A DNA stretch of 64,000 nucleotides from Cyclobacteriaceae bacterium (GCA_028284125.1 JANQSI010000018.1:248001-312000), one strand, 5' to 3'; positions 25,984 through 35,894 are shown, counted from the stretch's first letter. Notes: generated by a model not told the origin, from the letters alone. Numbers and translations are program-made.

Positions 25984-26649
25984 TCTCCTTGCGATACAGA
26001 GAACGTGAATTTCATTGGCATTCGCCTCCTTCAACTTATCGCAAAGCATTCCTACCGTTGCTCCAGTTGTGATTACATCGTCAACAATAACTACAGTTTT
26101 TCCATCAAGGTCTTCTCTAGTATCAGAATAGATATTATCGACATTTATCCACCTGGAAAGCTTATTCTTTCGTGTTTGAGTTTGAGTATTCTTCGTTCTG
26201 AAAATCAAGTCTTCTCTTACTTCAGCCCTTTCGAAGCAAGACGCTAAGCCTTTAGCAAAACCTAAACTTTGATTGTATCCTCTTTTTCTCAACTTCTTTT
26301 TATGAATCGGAACAGGAATGACAATATCCGGATCCAGCTGATCAGAAATGGTGTTTCCAAACAACTCTCCTAAATAGTCACCAATTTCATGAAGTCCTTC
26401 ATACTTCAGGTTGTGGATCAACTTTTGTGCAATGCCACCGTCATTGAAATAGAGAAAAGCACAGGCAGATTTCACTATTGAATTATACGCGAACTTTTGA
26501 AACAATTCATTTTCCGGATTCTTATGATCTTGTGTTTCAGGCAAATCCGTCTTGCATGCAGTACAAATGAAATTTTCGGCAGAAATTAGAGTTTCATTAC
26601 AATTGAGACATGTACTTGGATAAATGAGCGAAAAGAATTCAGAAAGCAT
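25981..26649 (-). CDS. comF: ComF family protein (phosphoribosyltransferase-like)
   Basis: The 222 residues show the ComF organisation: an N-terminal zinc-binding cysteine set (STCLNCNETL and FICTACKTDL), then a type I phosphoribosyltransferase domain with VIPVPIHKKKLRKRGYNQS and the PRPP loop TVVIVDDVITTGATVG. In competent bacteria ComF takes part in DNA uptake or processing of incoming DNA; in Bacteroidota the role is mostly untested. Cytosolic. The start codon lies 17 bp from a divergent gene of unknown function. Family assignment is secure; the competence role is inferred from homology. Confidence 0.93.
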   Translation of the reverse strand: MLSEFFSLIYPSTCLNCNETLISAENFICTACKTDLPETQDHKNPENELFQKFAYNSIVKSACAFLYFNDGGIAQKLIHNLKYEGLHEIGDYLGELFGNTISDQLDPDIVIPVPIHKKKLRKRGYNQSLGFAKGLASCFERAEVREDLIFRTKNTQTQTRKNKLSRWINVDNIYSDTREDLDGKTVVIVDDVITTGATVGMLCDKLKEANANEIHVLCIARR

Positions 26650-26666
26650 AGCTAAACACTTGTCAA

Positions 26667-27023
26667 ATGGTTTTTAAAAAGGACCTAAGTCTTCAAAAAG
26701 AGTGGGTGGAGCTTCTTTATAAGCTCAAAGAGGTGACTGGGAAGCGTCCGGCTGATCTAAATGCTGTACTTTTTCTCATAGGAGTGCAAGAATTAGGAAC
26801 CGGAAGGAAGTCTTTTTCGAAAGAAGAAAAACAAGACCTCATGCACATCGCCATTTGCAAAGTACTTTCCCTGGCTGGATATTACAAATTGGAAGGAATT
26901 GACGAGGAAGGCTGGCCTCATTGGATTTTGACTAAAAAGCTTCCTGCATTTGACCTGATTGAGCAGGAGAAGTTGTTAAAAATTCAAATAATTCAGTATT
27001 TCAGAGAAGAAATTGGATGGTAA
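26667..27023 (+). CDS. Conserved hypothetical protein
   Basis: This 118-residue helical protein has no signal or membrane segment. Recognisable features are SLQKEWVELLYKLKEVTGKRPADLNAVLFLIGVQELG, a helix pair, and GYYKLEGIDEEGWPHWIL near residue 75. The sequence looks like a Bacteroidota lineage protein without a named family. It lies 40 bp upstream of the DUF4175 gene in the same direction and probably starts that operon. The composition and codon use match the neighbours. Function unknown. Confidence 0.72.
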   Translation: MVFKKDLSLQKEWVELLYKLKEVTGKRPADLNAVLFLIGVQELGTGRKSFSKEEKQDLMHIAICKVLSLAGYYKLEGIDEEGWPHWILTKKLPAFDLIEQEKLLKIQIIQYFREEIGW

Positions 27024-27062
27024 ACTGCACCTTTGATCGATTAATGCGTTAGGTAATGAACC

Positions 27063-30000
27063 ATGAGTGGCATTGAAGAAATAAAGCAAAAACTACAGGC
27101 ATTTAAGAAAAGGTATTATATCAAACAACTCTTTATAGGAGGACTGATATTTCTGATTGCCAGTTTCGGTCTCTTTTTGCTAATCAACGGCTTAGAATAC
27201 AACCTCTGGATGGGTACCACCGCCAGGTCAATTATTTTCTTCACCACACTATTAGTAATTGTTACATCTTTTGTTTGGTTGGTGGCCAGACCTATTTCGC
27301 TGATTCTTAAATTGAGAAAGGGAATAGAAGACGAAGAAGCTGCCGCAGAAATCGCCAAATCCATTCCGGAGATTGAAGATAAACTTCTCAACACACTTCA
27401 GCTTCATCGCCTCACTTCACACGAAAATGATTTGCTTTCAGCTGCCATTGATAAAAAAGCCAGAAGTTTTAGAAATATTTCCTTCATACAAGCAGTTGAT
27501 TTCGCAGCTGGTAAGAGATATGGGGTGATTCTCGGTGTTATCATTTTGAGCTTGGCCCTCGTTTCATTCATAAACCCATCAATCTTTTCTGATAGCACTA
27601 AACGAATCGTTAATTTCAACCAGGAGTTTACTCCTAATGCACCATTCACATTTGTGATCACCAATCAATTGCAAGCCTTCAGAGGCGAAGATTTCACATT
27701 GCAGATAAATGTAGAGGGCGCTTCCGTTCCTGAAACGGCCTTGATCAGAACCGATGATGGACAAAACTTGAGGCTTCAAAAAACCGGGAACAGTTCTTTT
27801 CAATATGTTTTCCAGAAAATTCAAAAATCTGTTACGTTTCAATTAGAAGGTGAAGGTTTCTTTTCCCAGCAATATCTTTTGCAGGTCAATGATCGACCCG
27901 ACTTGATTGCGATGAGCATTTCAATTGAAAGTCCAGCGTATACTGGTGGAGAAAGAAGAACAATTACCAACAGCGGAGACATAACCATTTTTGAAGGAAG
28001 TTCGGTCAATTGGGAGATTACTACGCTATCAACGGACAGCATCAATTTTCAATTAGGCTCGGAAACCAAACTAAGCAATCGACTTTCAGAAAATGTTTTT
28101 GCAATTGATGAAAGACTTTTCGATTCAAACTCTTATTCTGTTTTCCTTTTTAATCCGTATGGCAAAAACTCCTCCGAGTTGAATTATGCGATATCCGTCA
28201 TCAAAGATGAGCGACCACAAATTTCTGCGGAGTATTTTCCTGATAGTTTGTCCTATCAATTCGTAACACTTGCTGGAAACATCATCGATGATCATGGATT
28301 TACAGCACTTAGCCTGAATTATAAAAAGGAAGGTCAGGAGCTAAGATCCATTCCGCTCGAATTGACTCCCAACATAAAAAAGCAAGGATTCTACGCCAAT
28401 TGGAATGTGGACTCTCTTGAGCTAGCTCCGGGAGAACGATTAGAATTCTTCGTTCGTGTCAGCGACAATGATCAGGTAAATGGAGCTAAGTCTAGTAAAA
28501 GCCGAACCTTCATCATGCAGATCCCTGGAGAGGACGAGATCGAAGAAATTATTGATAAAAAATCAGAAGTAGTTGAAAATCAGTTAGATAAGTCTCAAAA
28601 AGAAGCTGAAAGCATCAACGAACGATTACAAGAAATAGAAGAAAAACTAAAAACAGAACAAACATTTGACTGGCAAGAAAAGAAACAATTGAACGACATC
28701 ATCGAAGACCGTGAAAAACTAGAAGAGCAAATAAAAGACCTTCAAGAACAACACGAGGAACTTCAACGCTCATCAGATCAATTCAATAAACGAAGTGAGC
28801 AGACTAAACTGCAAAACGAGAAACTACAAAACCTCTTGGATGAACTGCTGGATGAGAAGACCAGAGAACTCTATGAAAAACTGAAAGAACTACTTAAAGA
28901 TGAGAATGCCAACTCCGACGTGGTTAGACAAGAAATTCAAAACATTCAGCGGAACGAGAATAATTTGGAACGAGAGCTGGATCGAGCGCTTGAGCTTTTT
29001 AAAAGACTTAAAATGGAAAGTGCACTTGAGCAAAACCTTCAAGCACTTGATTCCTTAAGTCAAGAACAAAGTGACCTGGCAGATCAAAACAATGAAAGTG
29101 CAGACCAAAAATCCATTGAAGAACAACAAAAGGAAATTCAAGAAGAATTTGATGAGTTCCGGGAAAAAATGGATGAAGTGCAGCAAATGAACCAGGAATT
29201 GAAAAGGCCAGAAGCGCTTCAAGATTTTGAACTAGAAGAGCGGCAAATCGCCAAAGAGCTGAGAGAAATAGAAGAACAGCTTAGAGAACAAAACCAGGAA
29301 TCTCAACAAGAGAACCAAGGACAGAATCAGGAACAAGACCAACAGAATCAAAATCAAGAACAAAGCGAAAGCGGCGAACAACAGCAACAACAAGAGTCTG
29401 GAGAACAAGGCGAACAGAATGCTAGTCAACAACAATCGCAACAACAAAACGCTCAACAGCAGCAGAGAAGACAGCAAACACAGCAAAAGCAAAAGAATGC
29501 GAGCCAGCGGATGCAGCAGTTGAGTAAAAAGCTATCTAGCATGCAACAAGGCATGCAGATGGAAATGATGCAAGCCAATCTGGATCAACTAAGAGACATT
29601 CTGGATAACCTGGTAAAACTTTCATTCAACCAAGAAGAGCTTTTGGATGAGATGAGAAAAGTGAACCAATCAGACCCCCGATTTTTAGAGCTTTCTCAAT
29701 CTCAATTGAAACTTAAAGACGATGCAAAAGTGCTCCAGGATAGTTTACTATCGCTAGCCGAAAAGGTCGCTCAAATCTCCTCTTACATTACACGAGAGGT
29801 TGGTAACATCAATGAAAACATCGATGATGCGCTCGATCACTTGAAAGACAGAAATCGAGGCAGAGCACTTTCAAGTCAGCAATTCGCAATGACTTCTATT
29901 AACAACCTTGCTTTACTTTTGGATGACACTATGCAGCAAATGCAGATGGCCATGTCAGAAGCGATGGGAAATCCACAGCAAGGGCAACAGCAACAGCAGG

Positions 30001-30533
30001 GATTGCCGGATTTGCAAGAAATGCAACAACAGCTGGGTCAGCAAATGAATCAATTACGGGAGTCTGGTAAGCAAGGAAGAGAACTTTCTGAGGAACTTGC
30101 CCGGCTTGCGGCAGAACAGGAAATTATCAGAAGGCAGCTTGAATTGATCAAACAGGCAGAGGACGGACAACCGGGTGGAACCGGAAATGGAGACGACCTG
30201 CAACGTGCGATTGATCAAATGGAACAAAATGAAGTAGATCTTGTTAATAAAAGGCTTACTCAGCAACTATTGAATCGACAAAAGAGTATTGAGACGCGAT
30301 TGTTGGAGGCTGAGAAAGCTCAAAGAGAACAAGAAATGGAAGAGGAAAGAGAAGCAGAGTCACCTTCAATTTTCTCTAGAGAGATTCCTCCGCAGTTTGA
30401 GGAATACTTGAAAATGAAGCAAAAAGAAATAGAATTATTAAAAACTATTCCTGCAGAGCTAAATCCATTTTATAAAAAGGAAGTAAACGATTACTTTAGG
30501 CGCATAAGTTCTGAAAAAGAGGATGATAGATAA
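27063..30533 (+). CDS. DUF4175 family large membrane-anchored coiled-coil protein
   Basis: This 1156-residue protein has three hydrophobic helices in its first 175 residues (about 22-44, 56-78, 151-173), a beta-rich extracytoplasmic region (about 180-480), and a very long helical part from about 490 to the end. The helical part includes coiled coil (QEQHEELQRSSDQFNKRSEQ) and, around 735-820, a low-complexity segment made almost only of Gln, Glu, Asn, Ser and Gly. It matches DUF4175, a widespread but uncharacterised Bacteroidota and Alphaproteobacteria family. It overlaps the next start by 11 bp. A scaffold-like envelope role is plausible from shape only. Confidence 0.88.
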   Translation: MSGIEEIKQKLQAFKKRYYIKQLFIGGLIFLIASFGLFLLINGLEYNLWMGTTARSIIFFTTLLVIVTSFVWLVARPISLILKLRKGIEDEEAAAEIAKSIPEIEDKLLNTLQLHRLTSHENDLLSAAIDKKARSFRNISFIQAVDFAAGKRYGVILGVIILSLALVSFINPSIFSDSTKRIVNFNQEFTPNAPFTFVITNQLQAFRGEDFTLQINVEGASVPETALIRTDDGQNLRLQKTGNSSFQYVFQKIQKSVTFQLEGEGFFSQQYLLQVNDRPDLIAMSISIESPAYTGGERRTITNSGDITIFEGSSVNWEITTLSTDSINFQLGSETKLSNRLSENVFAIDERLFDSNSYSVFLFNPYGKNSSELNYAISVIKDERPQISAEYFPDSLSYQFVTLAGNIIDDHGFTALSLNYKKEGQELRSIPLELTPNIKKQGFYANWNVDSLELAPGERLEFFVRVSDNDQVNGAKSSKSRTFIMQIPGEDEIEEIIDKKSEVVENQLDKSQKEAESINERLQEIEEKLKTEQTFDWQEKKQLNDIIEDREKLEEQIKDLQEQHEELQRSSDQFNKRSEQTKLQNEKLQNLLDELLDEKTRELYEKLKELLKDENANSDVVRQEIQNIQRNENNLERELDRALELFKRLKMESALEQNLQALDSLSQEQSDLADQNNESADQKSIEEQQKEIQEEFDEFREKMDEVQQMNQELKRPEALQDFELEERQIAKELREIEEQLREQNQESQQENQGQNQEQDQQNQNQEQSESGEQQQQQESGEQGEQNASQQQSQQQNAQQQQRRQQTQQKQKNASQRMQQLSKKLSSMQQGMQMEMMQANLDQLRDILDNLVKLSFNQEELLDEMRKVNQSDPRFLELSQSQLKLKDDAKVLQDSLLSLAEKVAQISSYITREVGNINENIDDALDHLKDRNRGRALSSQQFAMTSINNLALLLDDTMQQMQMAMSEAMGNPQQGQQQQQGLPDLQEMQQQLGQQMNQLRESGKQGRELSEELARLAAEQEIIRRQLELIKQAEDGQPGGTGNGDDLQRAIDQMEQNEVDLVNKRLTQQLLNRQKSIETRLLEAEKAQREQEMEEEREAESPSIFSREIPPQFEEYLKMKQKEIELLKTIPAELNPFYKKEVNDYFRRISSEKEDDR

Positions 30534-30927
30534 CATTCAAATTCAAATTCCTTCACTGCCTGAGAACATCAGGATTGTAGAAAGCTTCATAGATAATGTC
30601 AAAGAAAAATACAGCCTCGATGATGACATCTATGGAAACATCATGATTGCTGTTACAGAATCAGTCAACAATGCCATTTTACACGGAAATAAATCAGACA
30701 ATCAAAAGAATGTTTCTCTCAACCTTTCTTTAGAAAAATCACAAATAAAGTTCACCGTAAAAGATCAAGGTCCAGGCTTTGACTATGAAAACCTAGCGGA
30801 TCCTACACTTCCTGAAAATCTAGACAAAATCGGAGGTAGAGGAATTTTCCTCATGAAAAACCTTTCGGACGAAGTGAATTTCAAAGATTCTGGATCCACT
30901 GCTGAGCTAAGCTTCTACTTACCTTAA
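30523..30927 (+). CDS. RsbW-like anti-sigma factor ATPase
   Basis: The 134 residues consist of one GHKL ATPase domain: N box VTESVNNAILHGNK, G1 KDQGPGFD and G2 GGRGIFLMKNLSDE. There is no phosphoacceptor domain, so it resembles RsbW/SpoIIAB-type serine kinases that bind sigma factors or anti-anti-sigma proteins. No partner gene is visible in the window. The start overlaps the DUF4175 gene by 11 bp, and the stop shares a base with the ybeY start, so expression is translationally coupled. Fold assignment is secure; the regulatory target is unknown. Confidence 0.88.
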   Translation: MIDNIQIQIPSLPENIRIVESFIDNVKEKYSLDDDIYGNIMIAVTESVNNAILHGNKSDNQKNVSLNLSLEKSQIKFTVKDQGPGFDYENLADPTLPENLDKIGGRGIFLMKNLSDEVNFKDSGSTAELSFYLP

Positions 30928-31349
30928 TGCCTGTACACTTCTTCTCCGAAGAAACTTCCTTCACTCTAAAAGAGCCTTCATTTTATATCAATTGGATTCA
31001 AAAAATTCTTGAGGAGAATTCAAAATCCGTCGGCGACTTGAACTACATTTTTTGTTCAGATGATTATTTACTCAAAATCAATCAGGAGCATCTTGATCAC
31101 GATTATTTCACTGACATTATAACCTTCGACAATTCCGAATCAGAAGATGAAATAGAAGCCGACATTTACATCAGTGTTGATCGTGTAAAAGAAAATTCAG
31201 AACACCAAGACGTCACTTTCGAAAATGAACTATCGCGAGTCATGACTCACGGCCTTCTTCATCTCTTTGGCTATTCTGATAAAACGGATGAAGAAAAAAA
31301 GGTCATGCGTGAAAAAGAAGATGCCTGCATATCTTTGCAAAAAAAATAA
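30927..31349 (+). CDS. ybeY: rRNA maturation endoribonuclease YbeY
   Basis: YbeY processes 16S rRNA 3' ends and takes part in ribosome quality control. The 140 residues carry the family core: ICSDDYLLKINQEHLDHDYFTDIITFD-type region and THGLLHLFGYSDKTDEEKKVM. The metal-binding motif is normally HxxxHxxxxxH; here the third position is Asp (H-GLL-H-LFGYS-D), a change I believe is common in Bacteroidota. The gene shares one base with the upstream ATPase gene and is followed by two parS-like sites and mnmG. Assignment is secure. Confidence 0.95.
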   Translation: MPVHFFSEETSFTLKEPSFYINWIQKILEENSKSVGDLNYIFCSDDYLLKINQEHLDHDYFTDIITFDNSESEDEIEADIYISVDRVKENSEHQDVTFENELSRVMTHGLLHLFGYSDKTDEEKKVMREKEDACISLQKK

Positions 31350-31410
31350 GTTCCACGTGGAACACTCTTGAAAAAAGTGTGTTATTCCATTGGATGTTCC
31401 ACGTGAAACA
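31349..31410. other. Two parS-like centromere sites between ybeY and mnmG
   Basis: Site A at 31349-31364 reads AGTTCCACGTGGAACA and contains a perfect 14-bp palindrome (31350-31363). Site B at 31395-31410 reads TGTTCCACGTGAAACA and differs from the classical ParB target TGTTTCACGTGAAACA at one base of 16. Both have the CACGTG core. The 30 bp between them hold a small ACACT/AGTGT hairpin. ParB spreading from here is the expected function; a transcriptional operator for mnmG is the alternative. Confidence 0.75.
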
Positions 31411-31419
31411 CCTTAATCT

Positions 31420-33285
31420 ATGCTTCCTAAATATGACATTATAGTAGTTGGCGCAGGGCATGCCGGTTGCGAAGCTGCGGCTGCAGCAGCCAATATGGGT
31501 TCCAAAGTTCTTTTGGTAACAATGAACATGAACACCATTGCTCATATGTCATGCAATCCTGCAATGGGTGGGATTGCAAAAGGACAAATCATACGTGAAA
31601 TAGACGCCTTAGGGGGTTATTCCGGGATCGTGACGGACAAGTCCATGATCCAATTCCGAATGCTCAACCGGTCCAAAGGACCAGCTATGTGGAGTCCTCG
31701 AGCGCAATCCGATCGCATGCGTTTTGCTGAAGAATGGCGTTTGTCACTGGAAGCCATTGAAAACCTGGATTTCTGGCAAGAAATGGTTTCTGGTCTTATT
31801 GTAGAAAAGGGCAAGCTGATTGGCATTAAGACAAGCATTGGTTTAGAAATAAAGGCCAAAGCCGTAGTACTCACCAATGGCACATTTCTCAATGGATTGA
31901 TTCACATTGGAGAAAAACAATTTGGGGGAGGTCGTTCTGGAGAAAGAGCTGCTACAGGAATTACAGAACAACTCATTCAATTAGGGTTTGAGTCTGGTCG
32001 CATGAAAACAGGCACGCCACCACGTGTTGATGGGAGGTCCCTGAACTTCGATCGCATGGAAGAACAAGAAGGAGATGAGCTTCCAGCAAAGTTTTCTTAT
32101 CTGGATAGCACAAGTCCTCTTGCAACTCAGCGAAGTTGTCATATTACTTATACGAACAACGAGGTACACGAAATCCTACAAACAGGATTCGAAAAGTCAC
32201 CGATGTTTACCGGAAGAATACAGGGTCTTGGCCCAAGGTATTGTCCTTCCATTGAAGACAAAATAAATCGATTTGCCGAGCGTAACCGACACCAAATCTT
32301 TGTTGAGCCAGAAGGTTGGAATACAGTCGAAATCTACGTTAACGGCTTTTCTACGTCACTTCCGGAAGATGTACAATACAAAGCACTGACTAAAATCCCT
32401 GGGTTTGAGAACGTAAAAATGTTTCGACCAGGATATGCAATTGAGTATGACTTTTTCCCTCCAACACAACTAAACCTTACGCTCGAAACAAAACAGATTG
32501 AGAATCTATATTTCGCTGGACAGATCAATGGAACGACAGGTTATGAGGAAGCCGGCTGCCAAGGATTAATGGCTGGCATCAACGCACATCTTAAAATAAA
32601 CAACCAAGAACCATTCATTCTAAAAAGGAGTGAAGCTTATATTGGCGTTCTGATAGATGATTTGATCAATAAAGGGACTGACGAACCTTACAGAATGTTC
32701 ACCTCTCGAGCTGAGTTCAGATTACTTCTGAGACAGGATAATGCTGATCTTCGCTTGACAGAAATTAGCTATAAACTTGGGCTTGCAAAAGACGATCGAT
32801 TAAACCAAACACTAACGAAGAAACAAGAAACCCAAGAACTGATCGATCACCTGAACAAATTTCAGGTAAAGCCCATTGATTCTAAGGAACTTCTTGCCTC
32901 GATAAATTCTGCGCCCGTTAAAGACAAATCTTCATTGGCCACCATTTTACAACGTCCTGAAATTTCGATCACAGACCTTTGCATTTTCTCCGGAGAAATA
33001 GAAAAGGTGATCAAATCATACAATGCTGAAATTATCGAGCAAGCTGAAATTCAAATTAAATACCGAACCTACATAGAAAGAGAAAAACTCAATTCTGAAA
33101 AAATGAATAGTCTTGAAAATCTGAAGATCAAGCCAGAATTCGACTATAACCAACTTCCATCGCTATCTGCAGAGGCTAAAGAAAAATTACTGAAAATTCG
33201 TCCGGAAACACTCGGACAAGCCTCCCGAATCAGCGGTGTCTCTCCTTCCGATGTTTCAGTTCTTATGGTATACCTTGGGCGATAA
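31420..33285 (+). CDS. mnmG: tRNA uridine-5-carboxymethylaminomethyl modification enzyme MnmG
   Basis: MnmG (GidA), with MnmE, installs the 5-carboxymethylaminomethyl group on wobble uridine 34. The 621 residues show the FAD-binding [19 protein letters not shown] at about 7-25, [47 protein letters not shown], and the C-terminal MnmE-binding helices ending with [42 protein letters not shown] sequence. Family length is normal. It is preceded by the parS-like pair, and gidA near the origin is a recurrent bacterial arrangement. It shares its final base with the methyltransferase start. Confidence 0.98.
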   Translation: MLPKYDIIVVGAGHAGCEAAAAAANMGSKVLLVTMNMNTIAHMSCNPAMGGIAKGQIIREIDALGGYSGIVTDKSMIQFRMLNRSKGPAMWSPRAQSDRMRFAEEWRLSLEAIENLDFWQEMVSGLIVEKGKLIGIKTSIGLEIKAKAVVLTNGTFLNGLIHIGEKQFGGGRSGERAATGITEQLIQLGFESGRMKTGTPPRVDGRSLNFDRMEEQEGDELPAKFSYLDSTSPLATQRSCHITYTNNEVHEILQTGFEKSPMFTGRIQGLGPRYCPSIEDKINRFAERNRHQIFVEPEGWNTVEIYVNGFSTSLPEDVQYKALTKIPGFENVKMFRPGYAIEYDFFPPTQLNLTLETKQIENLYFAGQINGTTGYEEAGCQGLMAGINAHLKINNQEPFILKRSEAYIGVLIDDLINKGTDEPYRMFTSRAEFRLLLRQDNADLRLTEISYKLGLAKDDRLNQTLTKKQETQELIDHLNKFQVKPIDSKELLASINSAPVKDKSSLATILQRPEISITDLCIFSGEIEKVIKSYNAEIIEQAEIQIKYRTYIEREKLNSEKMNSLENLKIKPEFDYNQLPSLSAEAKEKLLKIRPETLGQASRISGVSPSDVSVLMVYLGR

Positions 33286-34166
33286 TGTACGAGAAGTTAG
33301 AAACTTGTCCTTCTTGCAAACATCCACAGTTTGATAACTTTCTAATATGTGAAGATTATTCCGTATCCAAAGAAAGTTTCGCATTAGTGAAGTGCAAAAA
33401 ATGTGAACTGGTTTTTACAAACCCTCGCCCTAGCAAAAATGAGCTTGGGAAATACTACGAAAGCAACGAGTATATTTCTCATACCAATAAGGGAAACTCA
33501 CTCATTAACATCTTGTACAAACTAGTCAGATCTTACACCCTGATCAGTAAAAGAAAGATCCTTCAGCAATTTCATGATTCAGGCACAGTTTTAGATTATG
33601 GTTGTGGCACAGGTGACTTTCTTCGAGTTTTGGAAAAAAAAGGGTTAGAAACATTTGGAATAGAACCTAACGAACAGGCAAAGAAATTGGCGGAAAAACA
33701 AGTCAAAGGGAAAGTTTTAGGATCTGTAGAAGAAGTACCAGGCGATCAAAAATTTGATGTCATTACTGCATGGCATGTAGTGGAACATATTTCAGAATTG
33801 AGAGAAACGTTAAAATTGTTGAGAAAGCGATTGAATAAAGATGGACACTTTATAGTAGCAGTTCCCAATATCAATTCACACGATGCTACAATCTATAAAG
33901 AGAAATGGGCAGGATATGATGTTCCAAGGCATCTCTATCACTTCTCCCAAGCGTCTTTTAAAAACCTTGCTGAAAAATCAAAATTCAAGCTGGTGAAAAC
34001 CTTACCGATGAAGTTCGATTCTTTTTATGTGTCTTTGCTGAGTGAAAAATATAAGAATGGTAAATCCAATTTGATCAAAGGGCTTCTCAATGGACTTGCG
34101 TCAAATAGAAAAGCAGCCACAACAGGGGAATACTCAAGCCTGATCTATATACTTAAAAAGAATTAG
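33285..34166 (+). CDS. Class I SAM-dependent methyltransferase with N-terminal zinc ribbon
   Basis: This 293-residue protein has four cysteines near the N-terminus (CPSCKHPQF and CKKCELVFTNPRPS) resembling a zinc ribbon. A Rossmann methyltransferase domain follows with TVLDYGCGTGDFLRVLEKKG (SAM-binding motif I), the acidic GIEPNEQA, FDVITAWHVVEHI and HFIVAVPNINSHD. It fits the Methyltransf_23-type family often associated with cell-surface or lipid glycan biosynthesis, but the acceptor is not known. The gene starts within the mnmG stop codon (TAATG) and ends just before the next lipoprotein gene. Confidence 0.85.
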   Translation: MYEKLETCPSCKHPQFDNFLICEDYSVSKESFALVKCKKCELVFTNPRPSKNELGKYYESNEYISHTNKGNSLINILYKLVRSYTLISKRKILQQFHDSGTVLDYGCGTGDFLRVLEKKGLETFGIEPNEQAKKLAEKQVKGKVLGSVEEVPGDQKFDVITAWHVVEHISELRETLKLLRKRLNKDGHFIVAVPNINSHDATIYKEKWAGYDVPRHLYHFSQASFKNLAEKSKFKLVKTLPMKFDSFYVSLLSEKYKNGKSNLIKGLLNGLASNRKAATTGEYSSLIYILKKN

Positions 34167-35894
34167 TTGAAGAACCCCATATACATTCTGATAGCGCTAG
34201 TGATTGCAGATCTGACATTATCCAGGTGTGCCAATCCTATTGCCCCAACCGGAGGTCCCAAAGACACCATACCTCCTGATCTAATTTTTTCAAAGCCCGC
34301 AACAGGATCCATCAATTTCGACGAGCAAACCATCACATTGGAATTCTCTGAATTTGTAAATGCAGATAAGCTTACGCAGAACTTAATCATCACACCGAAA
34401 ACAGATTTAAGATTCAAGCACGTCATTAAGAGGAATCAATTGGTCATAAGATTTGAAGAACCATTTGGAGACAGCACGACCTACAGCCTAAACTTCTTCG
34501 ATGGAGTCACAGATATAACAGAAAAAAATCCTGCAGTAAATCTCATCGTCGCATTTAGTACCGGAGATTTTATCGACTCATTGAAAGTATCGGGAAATGT
34601 CGATGATCTATTGACACAAAAGCCATCAGCAAAATTTATTATTGGTCTCTACCCGATCACAGATACTCTTGACTTTCTACAAGAAAGCCCAACCTATTTT
34701 ACCACGGCAAACGATTCCGGCGAGTTCGCACTCTCTTACATCAAATCAGGGGCCTATAGAATGTTAGCTTTCAAAGATGAAAACAGGAACCTTTTGCTAG
34801 ACCCTAAAGAAGAACCCCATGGCTTTGTATCTGATACACTGGTACTAAGCGACTCAATACCACCCATTCAGATCAACAGTTTTTTACAAAATGTTAAACC
34901 GATTCAGCTCATCAATGGAAGGCCTATACGATCCTATTATGAAATAAAATTCAGTCGAGAAATTGATTCATACAACATACAGCCTGATTCCATCTACAGT
35001 TCAATTGCCGGTAACGAAAAGGATGTGCTTAGACTTTATAACGTCGATCAATTCAACTTTGGAGATTCCCTTTCAATTACTCTAACTGTATCAGACAGTT
35101 TATCCAATACCATAGATGATACACTTAATGCTGTCTTCAATGAATACAGCGGTAGACCCACAGAATTCGAATCGAATATTACATATTTAGAGAAACAATT
35201 GATTAACGATCCATTATATACCATAAAATTCAATAAGCCAATCTTAACCGTTGATCAATCGAAACTACTATATCAAGCGGATTCCACTTTTTCATATCCT
35301 TCCGATAGTCTCATTTTCAATTGGAATCAGAATAGGACAGAATTGACATTGCAAACCATTCTAAACAAAGATTCGATCTATGAAAGTCAAATTCAGTCCA
35401 TTCAATTAGACACCACTCTTCTCAAAAGCTGGACACTGGACAGCATTCAACAACTTACAAAAGTCGAAAGTGATTCCATTAAAAATTTTATTGCTGAAAA
35501 ATCACCAATAGAATTTGTGCTGAATCAAGGCGCATTCATTTCAGTAGAAAATGATTCATCAACAGTTCAAAAAATCAAACACAAAAAAGAATTCGTTGAG
35601 GCTTTTGGTACGCTTCAATTTAATATCGTTACGGACAAAACTTCCTTCATTGTTCAACTCCTCAATTCAAGTGAAAGTGTAGCCTACCAAAAAATAAATG
35701 ACTTCTCACCAGTCTTCGATGTTAAACCAGCCTCATATACTATCAGAATTCTCATTGATAACAACGGAGATGGTAAATGGTCGTATGGAAATCTTTTGCA
35801 AAACATAGAACCTGAAGATGTTTACCTTTTTCCCACCAAAATTGCGATTAGGGAAAACTGGATAGTCGGAGAAGATATCCAAATAACCTTTTGA
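34167..35894 (+). CDS. Ig-like domain-containing lipoprotein
   Basis: The 575 residues start at TTG 34167 with MKNPIYILIALVIADLTLSRC. The Cys at residue 21, followed by ANPIAPTGGPKDTIPPDLI, fits the conserved start of a Bacteroidota lipoprotein family. An N-terminal Ig-like (SbsA/Big_5-type) domain spans about 35-130 with ITLEFSEFVNADKLTQNLII. The rest is beta-rich with repeated Ser/Asp-rich strands, and the end contains IRILIDNNGDGKWSYGNLLQNIEPE. It probably faces the periplasm or the cell surface. Arg before the lipidation Cys is unusual. It is the last gene before the oriC-like gap. Function unknown. Confidence 0.82.
   Translation: MKNPIYILIALVIADLTLSRCANPIAPTGGPKDTIPPDLIFSKPATGSINFDEQTITLEFSEFVNADKLTQNLIITPKTDLRFKHVIKRNQLVIRFEEPFGDSTTYSLNFFDGVTDITEKNPAVNLIVAFSTGDFIDSLKVSGNVDDLLTQKPSAKFIIGLYPITDTLDFLQESPTYFTTANDSGEFALSYIKSGAYRMLAFKDENRNLLLDPKEEPHGFVSDTLVLSDSIPPIQINSFLQNVKPIQLINGRPIRSYYEIKFSREIDSYNIQPDSIYSSIAGNEKDVLRLYNVDQFNFGDSLSITLTVSDSLSNTIDDTLNAVFNEYSGRPTEFESNITYLEKQLINDPLYTIKFNKPILTVDQSKLLYQADSTFSYPSDSLIFNWNQNRTELTLQTILNKDSIYESQIQSIQLDTTLLKSWTLDSIQQLTKVESDSIKNFIAEKSPIEFVLNQGAFISVENDSSTVQKIKHKKEFVEAFGTLQFNIVTDKTSFIVQLLNSSESVAYQKINDFSPVFDVKPASYTIRILIDNNGDGKWSYGNLLQNIEPEDVYLFPTKIAIRENWIVGEDIQITF

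Noticed and set aside
29232..29492. A leucine-rich minus-strand frame of 86 residues
   Set aside because: It is the shadow of the Gln-rich coding segment of DUF4175 read on the other strand; composition is explained by the plus-strand gene.
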